From Ancalomicrobiaceae bacterium (lineage in GTDB: Bacteria > Pseudomonadota > Alphaproteobacteria > Rhizobiales > Ancalomicrobiaceae), in NCBI GenBank assembly GCA_031291595.1, contig JARLIU010000114.1, forward strand, positions 1 to 43,943: DNA of 43,943 nt, read 5' to 3'. A program made the translations under genes and the position numbers. Below the pieces are notes generated by a model. That model did no database searches. It was not told where the DNA came from and worked only from the letters and a program-made list of their open reading frames with translations. How positions within the stretch are numbered: position 1 is the stretch's first letter; each line of letters begins with the position of its first letter. Positions 8,954-18,529 of the stretch are shown piece by piece.

Positions 8954-9519
8954 TCGATGTTGCCAAACGAGGGCCATCCTCCGCACAGAGGGTCTGTGGG
9001 ACGAGGTTCGACCCTATCTCGATGTCCCTTGGCCGTACGGATCGCAGTCGTCGCGCGCACGGCGCCGCCGGTCTCGGCGCACGGGGGTCTCGACGCGCGG
9101 GATAAGCCAACTGGTCGCGGCGCGCAGAAACGCAGGTCCTATCCAAGGGGGCAACCGAGATCACGGCGACGGCATCGATCGGACGCTCCTGGCGCAGACG
9201 GAGCATTTGGTTCTGCGTTCTCCCGTCGCGACCGCACTCTCCTTCTGCATGCTCCGGCGGCCGAAATCCCGCTTGCCTTCGCCCGCTCGACCCTGTAAAA
9301 GCCGCGACTTCCGTCGGGCATCTGGCTGGTGGCTGAACGGACGGTCGTGACCGAACGGCAGATGGCTCGCCATCGCCGCAAGGCTGCGATAGGACCTCTA
9401 TCGGTTCGTCGTCCCGTGTCTCCGCTCTCCGACTGCTGATTTTCCAAGGCCCTCGTCATTCGGGGTCCGGGAGGCTTGGCGCCGATGCCCGGTTGGGACG
9501 ATACGAGGAAAGGTCACAC
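8954..9519. other. Intergenic region upstream of rpsF
   Basis: 566 nt with no credible gene; frames on both strands are short and Arg/Pro-rich. The rpsF promoter and leader should be in its right half. A short pair GTCCGGG/CCCGG near 9,466-9,495 could form a weak leader stem, but I cannot claim an S6:S18 leader from it. Confidence 0.5.
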
Positions 9520-9999
9520 ATGCCGCTCTACGAGCACGTCTTCCTGGCGCGCCAGGACGTGTCGACGCAGGCCGTCGATACGCTTATCGAACAGTTCAAG
9601 GGTCTCATCGAATCGAAGGGCGGCAAGATCGCCAAGATCGAGAACTGGGGCCTGAAGCCGCTTGCCTACCGGGTCAAGAAGAACCGCAAGGCGCATTACG
9701 CTCTCCTCAACATCGACGCCCCGGCGCCGGCGATCGCCGAACTGGAGCGCCAGGAGGGCATCAATGAAGACGTGCTGCGCTTCCTGACCATCAAGGTCGA
9801 TGAGTTGGAGGAAGGCCCCTCCGCCATGCTGCAGAAGCGCGACCGCGACGAGCGTCGCGATGACCGCGGCGACCGTGGCGATCGTGGCCCGCGCGATCGT
9901 GGGGACCGTGGCGATCGTGGCCCGCGCCGGGATCGTGGCCCGCGCCGCGACGACTTCGCACCGGCCTTTGCCGCTGCCGTGGAAGAGGAGAACGACTGA
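9520..9999 (+). CDS. rpsF: 30S ribosomal protein S6
   Basis: Small-subunit protein that pairs with S18 on the platform. Residues 1-100 are the S6 fold ([12 protein letters not shown], then [20 protein letters not shown]). The tail of about 50 residues is almost entirely Arg, Asp and Gly in repeats of RGDRGDRGP type, encoded by imperfect DNA tandem repeats. Such charged tails are common on alphaproteobacterial S6. The start at 9520 has GAGGAAAGG about 8 nt upstream. Its stop overlaps the rpsR start by one base. Confidence 0.97.
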   Translation: MPLYEHVFLARQDVSTQAVDTLIEQFKGLIESKGGKIAKIENWGLKPLAYRVKKNRKAHYALLNIDAPAPAIAELERQEGINEDVLRFLTIKVDELEEGPSAMLQKRDRDERRDDRGDRGDRGPRDRGDRGDRGPRRDRGPRRDDFAPAFAAAVEEEND

Positions 10000-10247
10000 T
10001 GTCCGACATGAATTCGGGCCCGGCGCGCCGCCCCTTCTTCCGCCGCCGCAAGACCTGCCCGTTCTCCGGTGCCAATGCGCCGAAGATCGATTACAAGGAC
10101 GTCAAGCTGTTGCAGCGCTTCATCTCCGAGCGCGGCAAGATCGTGCCGAGCCGCATCACCGCCGTCTCGGCGAAGAAGCAGCGTGAACTGGCCAAGGCCA
10201 TCAAGCGCGCCCGCTTCCTCGGCTTCCTGCCGTTCGTGATCAAGTAA
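9999..10247 (+). CDS. rpsR: 30S ribosomal protein S18
   Basis: 82-residue small-subunit protein, complete, with the S18 core from [15 protein letters not shown] to [14 protein letters not shown]. The start ATG shares its A with the rpsF stop (TGATG), so translation is coupled, matching the S6:S18 heterodimer. A GAGGAG ribosome-binding site lies inside the end of rpsF. A long hairpin follows 10 nt past the stop. Confidence 0.98.
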   Translation: MSDMNSGPARRPFFRRRKTCPFSGANAPKIDYKDVKLLQRFISERGKIVPSRITAVSAKKQRELAKAIKRARFLGFLPFVIK

Positions 10248-10256
10248 AAGACATTT

Positions 10257-10287
10257 CGAAGCGCTGCGTCGAACACGCGGCGCTTCG
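10257..10287 (+). terminator. Long hairpin after rpsR
   Basis: CGAAGCGCTGCGT (10257-10269) pairs over 13 bp, with one G-T wobble, with ACGCGGCGCTTCG (10275-10287); loop CGAAC. No T-run follows. Its place ten bases past the rpsR stop suggests transcript ending or processing between rpsR and the DUF2232-rplI genes. Confidence 0.55.
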
Positions 10288-10337
10288 GACAGTCGGCCTG
10301 GACGCTGCGCGGTCGTTTCGACCAGCCGGCTCGGCCG

Positions 10338-10464
10338 CTAGAGCAGGATGCTTTCAGATGGAATCGCCCAGCGATCCATCGATGTGCTGAATCACTGCTC
10401 TATCAATAGTTTTGAGCGCTGTTTCAGCTGTCACCTGCTCCCATGCGACAGCATCGCACTCTAG
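10338..10464 (+). repeat. Dispersed structured repeat, copy 2
   Basis: Full-length 127-bp copy starting CTAGAGCAGGATGC and ending GCATCGCACTCTAG. These ends are imperfect inverted repeats (CTAGAG-nnn-GATGC on both). Internal pairs GCTGAATCA/TTTCAGC and GCTGTCACCTG/CATGCGACAGC are partly mismatched, so this copy is somewhat decayed. Located between rpsR and the DUF2232 gene. Confidence 0.9.
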
Positions 10465-10560
10465 GCTCAGGGCGCCGCAGCCGGCCCACGGAACAGGCTG
10501 CCACCCAGTCGGGTTGGGGCGGAAACGCCTCTAACCGCCGTTGTGCGGGACAGCTGGACG

Positions 10561-11562
10561 ATGCGATTGACCCTTTCCTTCCGCACCATCGCCATCGGCG
10601 TCGTCGCCGGGCTCGCCTCCGCTCTCCTCATGCTGTCGCCGGCGGGGGGATCGGCGTTGGCCGTGCCGCTGACGGCTGCCGTCGGCCTGCCTCTGGTCAT
10701 CGTGAGCCTCGGGTGGGGCACTGCCGCCGGCATCGTCGCGGTGGTCGTGGCCAGCGCCGCCACGGCGTTCGGGCATCCGTTGCTGGCCCTCGATTTCGCC
10801 GTGTTCTTCGCCCCGCCGGCCGTCGTCGGCAGCCATCTGATCGGTCTTGCCCGTCCGCGTCCGGCGGCGCCAGTCGTCGACCCGGGCATGCCGGCCCCGC
10901 CGAAGTCCGATCTCGAATGGTACCCGCTCGGCCGGATGGCGGCGATCGTCGCGCTGATCGCGGCGGCTGCGGCGGTCGGTATCGCCTTTTTCGCCGATTT
11001 CAACCCGGCAGCGCTGTCGGCCGAGCAGATCAACGACCTGACGGCGATCTACGCGCAGATGATGAGCGAAGGCGGGCCGGCGCCAACCGCCGACGATCTG
11101 GCGGCGATCCGCCAGGGCTTGCCGGTGATGCTGGCGCTGCTGCCGCTGATCTTCACCGCGGTGTGGACGCTGATCGCGCTGATCAACCTCTACCTCGGCG
11201 CCTGGATTGCGGCGCGCTCCGACAAACTGGCGCGGCCGTGGGAAGATGTCGCCGGCTTCGAGCCGCCGCTCTGGGCAACGCTGGCGTTCTTCGCCGCTGT
11301 CGCGTTTTCTACCTTCGGCGGCACATTCGGGGCGCTCGCCTTGGCACTGGCCGGCGGATTCGCCATGCTGCACCTTCTCGTCGGCCTCGGCGTCGCCCAC
11401 ACGGTGACGCGTGGCTGGGCGCTACGCGTTCCCCTCCTCATCACGATCTACGTGCTGTTCGGCCTGTTCGCGCTGCCACTGCTGGTCATCGGCCTGATCG
11501 AGCGTTTCGCCCGGCTCAGAGCCTGGGCCCGAGGTCGCGCCCTCGCTCCCCCTTCCCGCTGA
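10561..11562 (+). CDS. DUF2232 family membrane protein
   Basis: Hydrophobic 333-residue protein with about seven to eight membrane segments. A soluble loop is near residues 95-125 ([19 protein letters not shown]) and another, helical, near 150-185. DUF2232 proteins (distant YybS relatives) are conserved between rpsR and rplI in rhizobia; their function is not known. The ATG at 10561 is preferred over the GTG at 10543 because the hydrophobic N-terminus follows directly. It lies 28 nt before rplI and is probably co-transcribed with it. Confidence 0.88.
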   Translation: MRLTLSFRTIAIGVVAGLASALLMLSPAGGSALAVPLTAAVGLPLVIVSLGWGTAAGIVAVVVASAATAFGHPLLALDFAVFFAPPAVVGSHLIGLARPRPAAPVVDPGMPAPPKSDLEWYPLGRMAAIVALIAAAAAVGIAFFADFNPAALSAEQINDLTAIYAQMMSEGGPAPTADDLAAIRQGLPVMLALLPLIFTAVWTLIALINLYLGAWIAARSDKLARPWEDVAGFEPPLWATLAFFAAVAFSTFGGTFGALALALAGGFAMLHLLVGLGVAHTVTRGWALRVPLLITIYVLFGLFALPLLVIGLIERFARLRAWARGRALAPPSR

Positions 11563-11590
11563 CAGACCCCCTCTTCGAAAGGAGCCTCCC

Positions 11591-12148
11591 ATGGAAATTA
11601 TCTTGCTGGAACGCATTGGCCGCCTTGGCCAAATCGGCGACGTCGTCCGCGTCAAGGACGGCTTTGCCCGCAACTACCTGCTGCCGCGCAACAAGGCTCT
11701 CCGGGCCAACAAGGCCAACAGGGAGCGCTTCGAGCTCGAGCGCGTCCAGATCGAGGCCCGCAACCTCGAACTCAAGTCCGAGGCTGCCACCGTCGCCGAG
11801 AAGCTCGACGGCCAGAGCTTCATCGTCGTGCGCCAGGCTGGCGAGATGGGCCAGCTCTACGGCTCGGTGTCGAGCCGCGACATCTCCGAACTGATCGTGG
11901 CCGCCGGCTTTACCATTTCGCGCACCCAGGTGGTGCTCGATCAGCCGATCAAGACCATCGGCGTCAAGACCGTGGTCATCGCGCTGCATCCGGAAGTCAC
12001 GGCCAAAGTGTCCGTCAACGTCGCCCGCTCCGCCGACGAGGCCGAGCGCCAGGCCCGCGGCGAGCAGGTGCTCGCCCGCGAAGTCGACACGTTCGAGCGT
12101 GAAGTCGGCCCGATCACCGACGAGGAAGGTTACGCCGACGAGGCGTGA
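11591..12148 (+). CDS. rplI: 50S ribosomal protein L9
   Basis: Large-subunit protein that binds 23S rRNA near the L1 stalk base. The N-terminal L9 domain begins [19 protein letters not shown] and includes [10 protein letters not shown] long helix (about 40-80) links to the C-terminal domain ([10 protein letters not shown]). An acidic tail to residue 185 is usual in alphaproteobacteria. A Shine-Dalgarno AAGGAG lies 7 nt upstream. A strong hairpin follows the stop. Confidence 0.98.
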   Translation: MEIILLERIGRLGQIGDVVRVKDGFARNYLLPRNKALRANKANRERFELERVQIEARNLELKSEAATVAEKLDGQSFIVVRQAGEMGQLYGSVSSRDISELIVAAGFTISRTQVVLDQPIKTIGVKTVVIALHPEVTAKVSVNVARSADEAERQARGEQVLAREVDTFEREVGPITDEEGYADEA

Positions 12149-12156
12149 TCATGGGT

Positions 12157-12197
12157 TGCGATGCTGCCCCCACCGCACGGACGGGGGCAGCGTCGCA
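12157..12197 (+). terminator. Strong hairpin terminator after rplI
   Basis: TGCGATGCTGCCCCC (12157-12171) pairs over 15 bp, with one wobble, with GGGGGCAGCGTCGCA (12183-12197); loop of 11 nt. It lies 8 nt past the rplI stop. No T-run is present, but stem length and position make it the likely end of the ribosomal-protein transcript. Confidence 0.65.
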
Positions 12198-13440
12198 TCT
12201 GAGAGTTGCGGCGCTCAGACCCGGCACGCAACCGAATGCTTCGCTGTGCCGGTGCTCCGGTCTGCGGCTGCGCGGCTGGGGCACCGATACGGCCTGTTGC
12301 CGGGCAGCACTGGCAACCAGGGCCGGGGAGCGATTAGGCGGCGTTGCCGTTTGGTCGGCGGTTCGGTATGGCAGACGGCGTTGTTGCGCAGATTGCGGGC
12401 AAGGCCTTTGCGTCCAACGCCGATGGCGCGCGATCGGGCCCGGGGCTTCGACCCGCCTTGGGGGGCTGCGAACGCCTCTCCGTCACAGGCCTGTCTCGGC
12501 GAACAGTCGGCTTGAGCGTCGAGCTGCTGCGGACATTTCATTCGGCAGGCGGGCAGCACAACCGGAGCAGGCCGGTCGGATGTGGCCTGAGCCCGGGCAC
12601 CGGGCCCGGACGCCCGAACCGGTGCGGCGATCAATCCGCTGCTTGCACAAGGGCCGCGCATCAGGCCGATTTCGATCGGCCTGCCAGCGCTTCGGCAATG
12701 CGGGCGCAAGTCGCGCCGATAGTCTGCCGCTCCTTCGCCGCGATGGGCACCGGCATCGCTTGATCTGGAACGGTGTTCAGTCACCTGACGCACCACATGT
12801 GCTGCACCGAGACGGCCCCCACGCCGAGCGGCGGCCGGTGCGACACGGCATCTACCCTCCGCCGGCTGGCGCCAGCGGCAACACGTCACCCTGGGGCAAC
12901 CCCGCTCTCCCTGTGGATAGCGAGCATCGCGACCGCCATCGCCTGCTTCTTCATGCCGTCTCGGGGCAAGATGGGTGTTCGCCGGTCGCCGGCCGGGGCA
13001 AGCACGCGAGGCAGACAGCTTCATCCGCGCTTTCGCCAGGGTGCTGCCACTACGGCAGCGTGCCGGAAGGCGGCGATGCGGTGCCGGTCTGACTCTAGCC
13101 GGTCGCCTGGCTGATCCGTTGGGGGACTTGACGCAAGCCGGACGACCTTTCAAGCGCTAAAGCGGGCTGGGGGAGACGAATGTGCAACTTCCGCCCTCCC
13201 GCTCGAGAGCAGGATACCCTCAGATGGAATCGCTGAGGCGAACCATCGATTGGCTGAATCGACGCTCTATTAAAATCCTGGGGCGCCGATCCAGCTGTCG
13301 CATGTTCGCATGTGGCAGCGTTGCGCTCTGGCTGATTGATGTCGATCGCGTTCGTGAGCGTCATCCCGAACGGGACTTAACTTGCCGCAATCTATCCCGC
13401 CCGCGGGAGGGCGTCATTCCGTCTTGAAGGTCTTGGAACG
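12198..13440. other. 1.24-kb stretch without a credible gene between rplI and dnaB
   Basis: Long open frames exist on both strands (12145-13092 plus, 12215-13153 minus). They overlap each other, are rich in Arg, Cys, Pro and His, and show no domain, so I read them as GC-driven shadows. A minus-strand frame of 31 codons starting near 12,760 (MPVPIAAKERQ) has more normal composition, but it is too short to call. The right end carries repeat copy 3. The region could be a decayed gene or a large regulatory gap. Confidence 0.5.
13203..13331 (+). repeat. Dispersed structured repeat, copy 3
   Basis: Copy beginning near CGAGAGCAGGATAC and ending GCGTTGCGCTCTGG. The terminal hairpin is GCTGTCGCATG-ttcg-CATGTGGCAGC: compared with other copies it has two base changes, and both keep pairing as G-T wobbles. 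Located about 110 nt before dnaB. Confidence 0.88.
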
Positions 13441-14931
13441 ATGAAATTGCCGGTCCGGCTTTCCGAGGAACAACCGACGTTGCAGCGGCTGTCGCCGCAC
13501 AACTCCGAAGCCGAGCGGCAGTTGCTGGGCTCGATTCTCGTCAACAACGAGACCTTCTATCGCGTATCCGACTTCCTTGAGGCTCCGCATTTCTTCGTGG
13601 AGCCGCATCGCCAGATCTTCGAGAAGCTGTCGCAGCTGATCCAGGCCGGCAAGATCGCCTCGCCGATCACCTTGAAGACCTTCTTCCCGCACGACGCCAA
13701 GATTGCCGACCTCGGCGTGATGCAGTACCTGCTGCGGCTTGCCGCCGACGCCACCACCATCATCAACGCCGAGGACTACGGCCGCGTCATCCGCGATCTC
13801 GCCATCCGCCGCAACCTGATCCACATCGGCGAGGACATGGTGAACATCGCCTATGACGCGCCGGTCGACATGCCCCCGAGGGCACAGATCGAGGATGCCG
13901 AGCGCCGGCTCTATGAACTCGCCGAAAGCGGCCGCTACGACAGCGGCTTCGTCACGTTTGGCGACGCCCTCAAGGGCTCGATCGACATGGCCGCCGCAGC
14001 CTTCGCCCGTCAGGGCGGTCTGTCGGGCGTCTCCACCGGCATCGCGAGCCTCGACCGCATGATGGGCGGGCTGCAGCGCTCCGACCTGATCATCCTGGCT
14101 GCCCGGCCCGCCATGGGCAAGACGTCGCTCGCCACCAACATCGCCTTCAATATCGCCGCCGCCTTTCGCGCCGAGGAGCAGCCCGACGGCGCCTACAAGA
14201 CGGTCGACGGCGGTATCGTCGGCTTCTTCAGCCTGGAAATGTCGTCGGAACAGCTGGCAACCCGCATCATCTCCGAGCAGACCGAGATCCCGTCGCACAA
14301 GATCCGCCGCGGCGACATCTCGGACATGGAGTTCGAGAAACTGGTTGCCGCCAGCCAGATGATGCAGACCATCCCCCTCTACGTCGACCAGACCGGCGGC
14401 ATTTCGATCGCCCAGCTTGCCGCCCGCGCCCGCCGGCTGAAACGCCAACGCGGCCTCGACGTGCTGATCGTCGACTACCTGCAACTGCTTGCCGGCTCGT
14501 CGAAACGGGCCTCCGAAGGCCGGGTGCAGGAGATCACAGAGATTACCACTGGCCTCAAGGCGCTCTCCAAGGAACTCAACGTCCCCATTCTCGCTCTGTC
14601 GCAGTTGTCGCGGCAGGTCGAAAACCGCGACGACAAGCATCCGCAACTCGCCGACTTGCGCGAATCCGGCTCGATCGAACAGGACGCCGACGTCGTCCTG
14701 TTCATCTATCGCGAGGAATACTACATCAAGAACAAGGAACCCTCCGAGAAAGGCAGCGATGCCTGGTTCAAATGGGAGGCCGACATGACCCGCGCCAAGG
14801 GTGTGGCCGAAGTCATCGTCGGCAAGCAACGCCACGGCCCGACCGGTACGGTCGAGTTGCACTTTGCCGGCGAAGTCACCCGGTTCTCCGACCTCATTCG
14901 CGACGATCAGCTGCCAGCGCAGATCGGGTAG
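13441..14931 (+). CDS. dnaB: Replicative DNA helicase DnaB
   Basis: Hexameric 5'-3' helicase of the replication fork. The N-terminal DnaB domain (about 15-125) contains NSEAERQLLGSILVNN. The RecA-like C-terminal domain (about 190-490) has Walker A ARPAMGKTS (222-229), Walker B VLIVDYLQLL (341-350) and ALSQLSRQVE. Length 496 is normal, and no intein is present. A GAAGG motif lies about 10 nt before the ATG. The 3' end overlaps the convergent NUDIX gene by 25 bp. Confidence 0.98.
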   Translation: MKLPVRLSEEQPTLQRLSPHNSEAERQLLGSILVNNETFYRVSDFLEAPHFFVEPHRQIFEKLSQLIQAGKIASPITLKTFFPHDAKIADLGVMQYLLRLAADATTIINAEDYGRVIRDLAIRRNLIHIGEDMVNIAYDAPVDMPPRAQIEDAERRLYELAESGRYDSGFVTFGDALKGSIDMAAAAFARQGGLSGVSTGIASLDRMMGGLQRSDLIILAARPAMGKTSLATNIAFNIAAAFRAEEQPDGAYKTVDGGIVGFFSLEMSSEQLATRIISEQTEIPSHKIRRGDISDMEFEKLVAASQMMQTIPLYVDQTGGISIAQLAARARRLKRQRGLDVLIVDYLQLLAGSSKRASEGRVQEITEITTGLKALSKELNVPILALSQLSRQVENRDDKHPQLADLRESGSIEQDADVVLFIYREEYYIKNKEPSEKGSDAWFKWEADMTRAKGVAEVIVGKQRHGPTGTVELHFAGEVTRFSDLIRDDQLPAQIG

Positions 14932-15386
14932 GCATGCGCCCCGGCCCACGGTTGCCCGCGCCGGCAGGCAAGCACCGCAGCCGTCGGGCCGAACAGGCTT
15001 TCCGGCACGGCATCCGGCTGGAACCAGCGCCACTCGCGAAACTTGTCCGGCTCCGGCAGGCCCGGCTCGGTCGCTGCACCGACCCGCGCCTCCACACAGC
15101 CGATGAGACAGACCCTATCCGCGTCCTCCATCACAATGACCGCAACCGGCGTCACATCGTCGAGCGCACCGATCCCGGTCTCCTCGACCGTCTCGCGCCT
15201 GGCCGCGGTTTCGAAGCTCTCGCCCCGATCGAGCTTACCACCCGGCAAGCACCAACTGGGCACGGTTCCAGGATAATGCCGCAATCCCAACAGGATCGCC
15301 CCGTCCGGCCGGGTAATGACGACGCCGACACCGACGATCGCACCCGCCACGCCACTCAGTTCGCCAACACCCATCTTCGCCGCCAT
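14907..15386 (-). CDS. NUDIX hydrolase
   Basis: Hydrolase of a nucleoside diphosphate linked to some other moiety. The Nudix box G-x5-E-x7-REUxEExGU is complete: it starts GKLDRGE and ends RRETVEETGI. VVITRPDGAILLGLRHYPG and SWCLPGGKL fit a MutT/NUDT15-like fold; the substrate cannot be told. Start chosen at 15386 (MAAKMGVGEL, 159 residues); 15374 is an alternative, and the frame runs up to a GTG at 15464. It converges on dnaB, and a 22-codon frame with a perfect Shine-Dalgarno overlaps its start. Confidence 0.88.
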   Translation of the reverse strand: MAAKMGVGELSGVAGAIVGVGVVITRPDGAILLGLRHYPGTVPSWCLPGGKLDRGESFETAARRETVEETGIGALDDVTPVAVIVMEDADRVCLIGCVEARVGAATEPGLPEPDKFREWRWFQPDAVPESLFGPTAAVLACRRGQPWAGAHAYPICAGS

Positions 15387-15424
15387 GCGCCATACACCCC
15401 GGCCTGAGCAATTCCACGAATCAT
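15356..15424 (-). CDS. Possible 22-residue upstream peptide overlapping the NUDIX start
   Basis: ATG at 15424 with AAGGAGG exactly 5 nt upstream, the best Shine-Dalgarno in the neighbourhood. It encodes MIRGIAQAGVYGAWRRRWVL plus two residues and stops at 15356, some 18-30 nt inside the NUDIX gene in another frame. The NUDIX starts have only weak ribosome-binding sites, so this frame may feed ribosomes to NUDIX by coupling. Existence of a peptide is inferred only from start-site quality. Confidence 0.35.
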   Translation of the reverse strand: MIRGIAQAGVYGAWRRRWVLAN

Positions 15425-15572
15425 GCCACCCTCCTTGCAGTATGCTCTCCCGGCGTATTCGCACGCCTCCCGACCTGCCCGTACGTCGCCCGGATCGGTG
15501 GTCCAGCCTTCAGCCACCCCGCAGGTCCGCAATAGGCAGGTTGTGGCATTTTCTTCTGTACAAAGCAAGAAC

Positions 15573-15587
15573 GTTCTTGTAGTGTTC
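15573..15587 (+). promoter_or_regulatory. LexA (SOS) box of alphaproteobacterial type upstream of radA
   Basis: GTTC-TTGTAGT-GTTC is an exact match to the alphaproteobacterial LexA operator GTTC-N7-GTTC. It ends 21 nt before the radA ATG, inside an AT-rich pocket. It overlaps a perfect palindrome CAAGAACGTTCTTG (15566-15579). The motif has only eight fixed bases, so one chance hit in this window is expected; position just before a DNA-repair gene is what supports it. Confidence 0.6.
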
Positions 15588-15608
15588 CAATATCACCTCG
15601 GAGTTTCC

Positions 15609-17042
<1,434 letters not shown>

Positions 17043-17116
17043 ATCGCGACGAGTTTGGCCCCATTTGGGTCCTGAGCTCATGAGCGCTCTTGATATCAAG
17101 GAGTTATGGCTGAATT

Positions 17117-17132
17117 TGCGGCGAAAGCCGCA
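17117..17132 (+). terminator. Short GNRA-capped hairpin downstream of radA
   Basis: TGCGGC-GAAA-GCCGCA: a perfect 6-bp stem closed by a GAAA tetraloop, 75 nt past the radA stop. Without a T-run it is a weak terminator candidate; a processing or stability element is equally possible. Confidence 0.35.
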
Positions 17133-17309
17133 GGCACCTTTCACCCTGTCGTGCTGAAAATGGTGTTCTGGTGGCTCGGTCCAATCCGAACGACGGGATC
17201 GCTATCAGGCTGCGGACTTTCGGACATTCGGCTGCCGACTCGGTGACTCGGCCGGTTCGGAAGGTGCTTCGGCGAGACAAGAGATCGGGCCTGCGTGGTC
17301 GGCAGGAGG

Positions 17310-17436
17310 CTAGAGGCTGCTTGCAGATGGAGTCGCCGAGGCGATCCGTCTGAACGCTGAATCACTGCTCTATGAATAGTTGGAGAAGCGCTGATTCGGC
17401 TGTCACATGTCTCCATCTGGCAGCATCGCGCTCTAG
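17310..17436 (+). repeat. Dispersed structured repeat, copy 4
   Basis: Full 127-bp copy with both ends intact (CTAGAG at 17310-17315, CTCTAG at 17431-17436). Internal inverted pairs CAGATGGA/TCCGTCTG, GCTGAATCA/TGATTCGGC and GCTGTCACATG/CATCTGGCAGC are visible. Located between radA and cvpA. Confidence 0.92.
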
Positions 17437-17821
17437 ATTGGCGAGGCGCAGGCGCCGGTAGCGCCCCCGCTCCGATCGGATGGGGCACTTATGTGGTCGG
17501 CGGATGGAGTTTACATTTGCCCAGGCAGAATCGGTTGAGGCCGCGGTGAGCAGTCGGAATGCGACTTGTGTCGGTCGGGCGTCGTCCGCTTCGGTCGGCT
17601 CTGTGCCGATGGGTTGCGGCTCGTCGGAACGGCTCTCGCCGGTCGACTTGGCGGACGAACGATCGGGTTCGTCGGCCGGGGGACGATGTCGCGTGTAGCG
17701 GGGCGATGGCTGCCATCGTATTTTTCGCCACCATGATGTCGCCGCGCCGGGGTGTTTATGCTATCGAGCAATCGCGTACGCTCGACGTCCGACACGATCG
17801 AGCCTTCTGAGAGATCTGACG

Positions 17822-18484
17822 ATGGATTTTATCACGCTTCTCGATGGTATCGTGTTGGCCGTTATTTTGATTTCGGCGATACTGGCGATGTATCGAGGAT
17901 TCATTCGCGAGATTTTCTCGATTGCGTCCTGGGCCGCCGCGGCCGCGGCAGCGTATTTCTTGTATAAGCCGATCTTGCCGGTTGCCAAGCAATACATCAA
18001 CAACGACTACGTCGCACTTGGCGTGACTGTCGGGGTGATCTTTCTCGCCGTGTTGATTGTGGTGAGCTACATCACCATGAAGATTTCCGACTTCGTGCTC
18101 GATTCGTCCTTCGGGGCGCTCGACCGCTCCGCCGGCTTCCTGTTCGGCGCGGCGCGCGGGCTGCTTCTCCTCGTCGTGGCGATGATGTTCTTCAACTGGT
18201 TCGTTCCGGAGGGGCAGCAGCCGAAGTGGGTGTCGGCATCGAAGTCGAAGCCGGTGCTGAAATATCTTGGAGACAAGCTCGAGGCGGCCTTGCCGCCCGA
18301 CCTGGCCGAGACCGTGCTCGCCAAGATCCGCAAGAAGGGACCCGACAATTCGGTTCCGCAGGAGCCGGATCACGAGCAGAGCGTGCAGCAACCGCAGCCG
18401 CGCACGGAGGCCGAGCCGGCCTACCGGACCAGCCAGCAGAAGTCGCTCGATCAGCTGATCACCGGCAGCGCCCGCACTCCTTGA
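17822..18484 (+). CDS. cvpA: CvpA family membrane protein
   Basis: 220 residues with four membrane segments (about 4-24, 30-50, 65-87, 105-125). A hydrophilic tail rich in Gln, Pro and Glu runs from about 165. The CvpA signature is LDGIVLAVILISAILAMYRG and GALDRSAGFLFGAARG. CvpA homologues are known for colicin V production and envelope integrity in E. coli. As elsewhere, the gene sits directly upstream of purF. GAGAG lies about 10 nt before the ATG. Confidence 0.93.
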   Translation: MDFITLLDGIVLAVILISAILAMYRGFIREIFSIASWAAAAAAAYFLYKPILPVAKQYINNDYVALGVTVGVIFLAVLIVVSYITMKISDFVLDSSFGALDRSAGFLFGAARGLLLLVVAMMFFNWFVPEGQQPKWVSASKSKPVLKYLGDKLEAALPPDLAETVLAKIRKKGPDNSVPQEPDHEQSVQQPQPRTEAEPAYRTSQQKSLDQLITGSARTP

Positions 18485-18508
18485 CGCGCGAGCCCTTGCA
18501 AAACCGCG

Positions 18509-18529
18509 GCGGCCGACTATGTCGGCCGC
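18509..18529 (+). promoter_or_regulatory. Hairpin enclosing the purF start codon
   Basis: GCGGCCGAC (18509-18517) and GTCGGCCGC (18521-18529) form a perfect 9-bp stem whose TAT loop contains the first two bases of the proposed purF ATG (18519). It lies 25 nt past the cvpA stop. Either it ends the cvpA message or it masks this start, in which case translation may begin at the ATG at 18549. Confidence 0.5.

Larger units (their letters stand above)
17043..17821. other. Intergenic region between radA and cvpA
   Basis: 779 nt without a credible gene. It holds a stable small hairpin (17117-17132), repeat copy 4 (17310-17436) and about 380 nt of further GC-rich DNA in which frames are short and overlap. 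The 60 nt before cvpA are somewhat more AT-rich and probably contain its promoter. In relatives an alanine racemase gene often lies near radA; none is present here. Confidence 0.5.

Noticed and set aside
8954-9519. Possible S6:S18 ribosomal leader before rpsF
   Set aside because: Only a weak CCGGG pairing was found, without the required motif arrangement; a covariance-model search would be needed.
9840-9960. Tandem repeats in rpsF as a possible recombination or CRISPR-like array
   Set aside because: The repeats are in frame and encode the Arg/Asp/Gly tail of S6, so they are low-complexity coding sequence.
12145-13153. Two overlapping frames of over 300 codons, one on each strand, between rplI and dnaB
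   Set aside because: They overlap each other, are rich in Arg, Cys and His, and contain no domain; neither has a convincing start.
13414-15033. 539-codon minus-strand frame opposite dnaB
   Set aside because: Antisense to an unmistakable helicase gene; Gly/Asp/Leu-rich shadow typical of third-position GC bias. The same applies to 18459-20042 opposite purF and 22477-24333 opposite bamB and yfgM.
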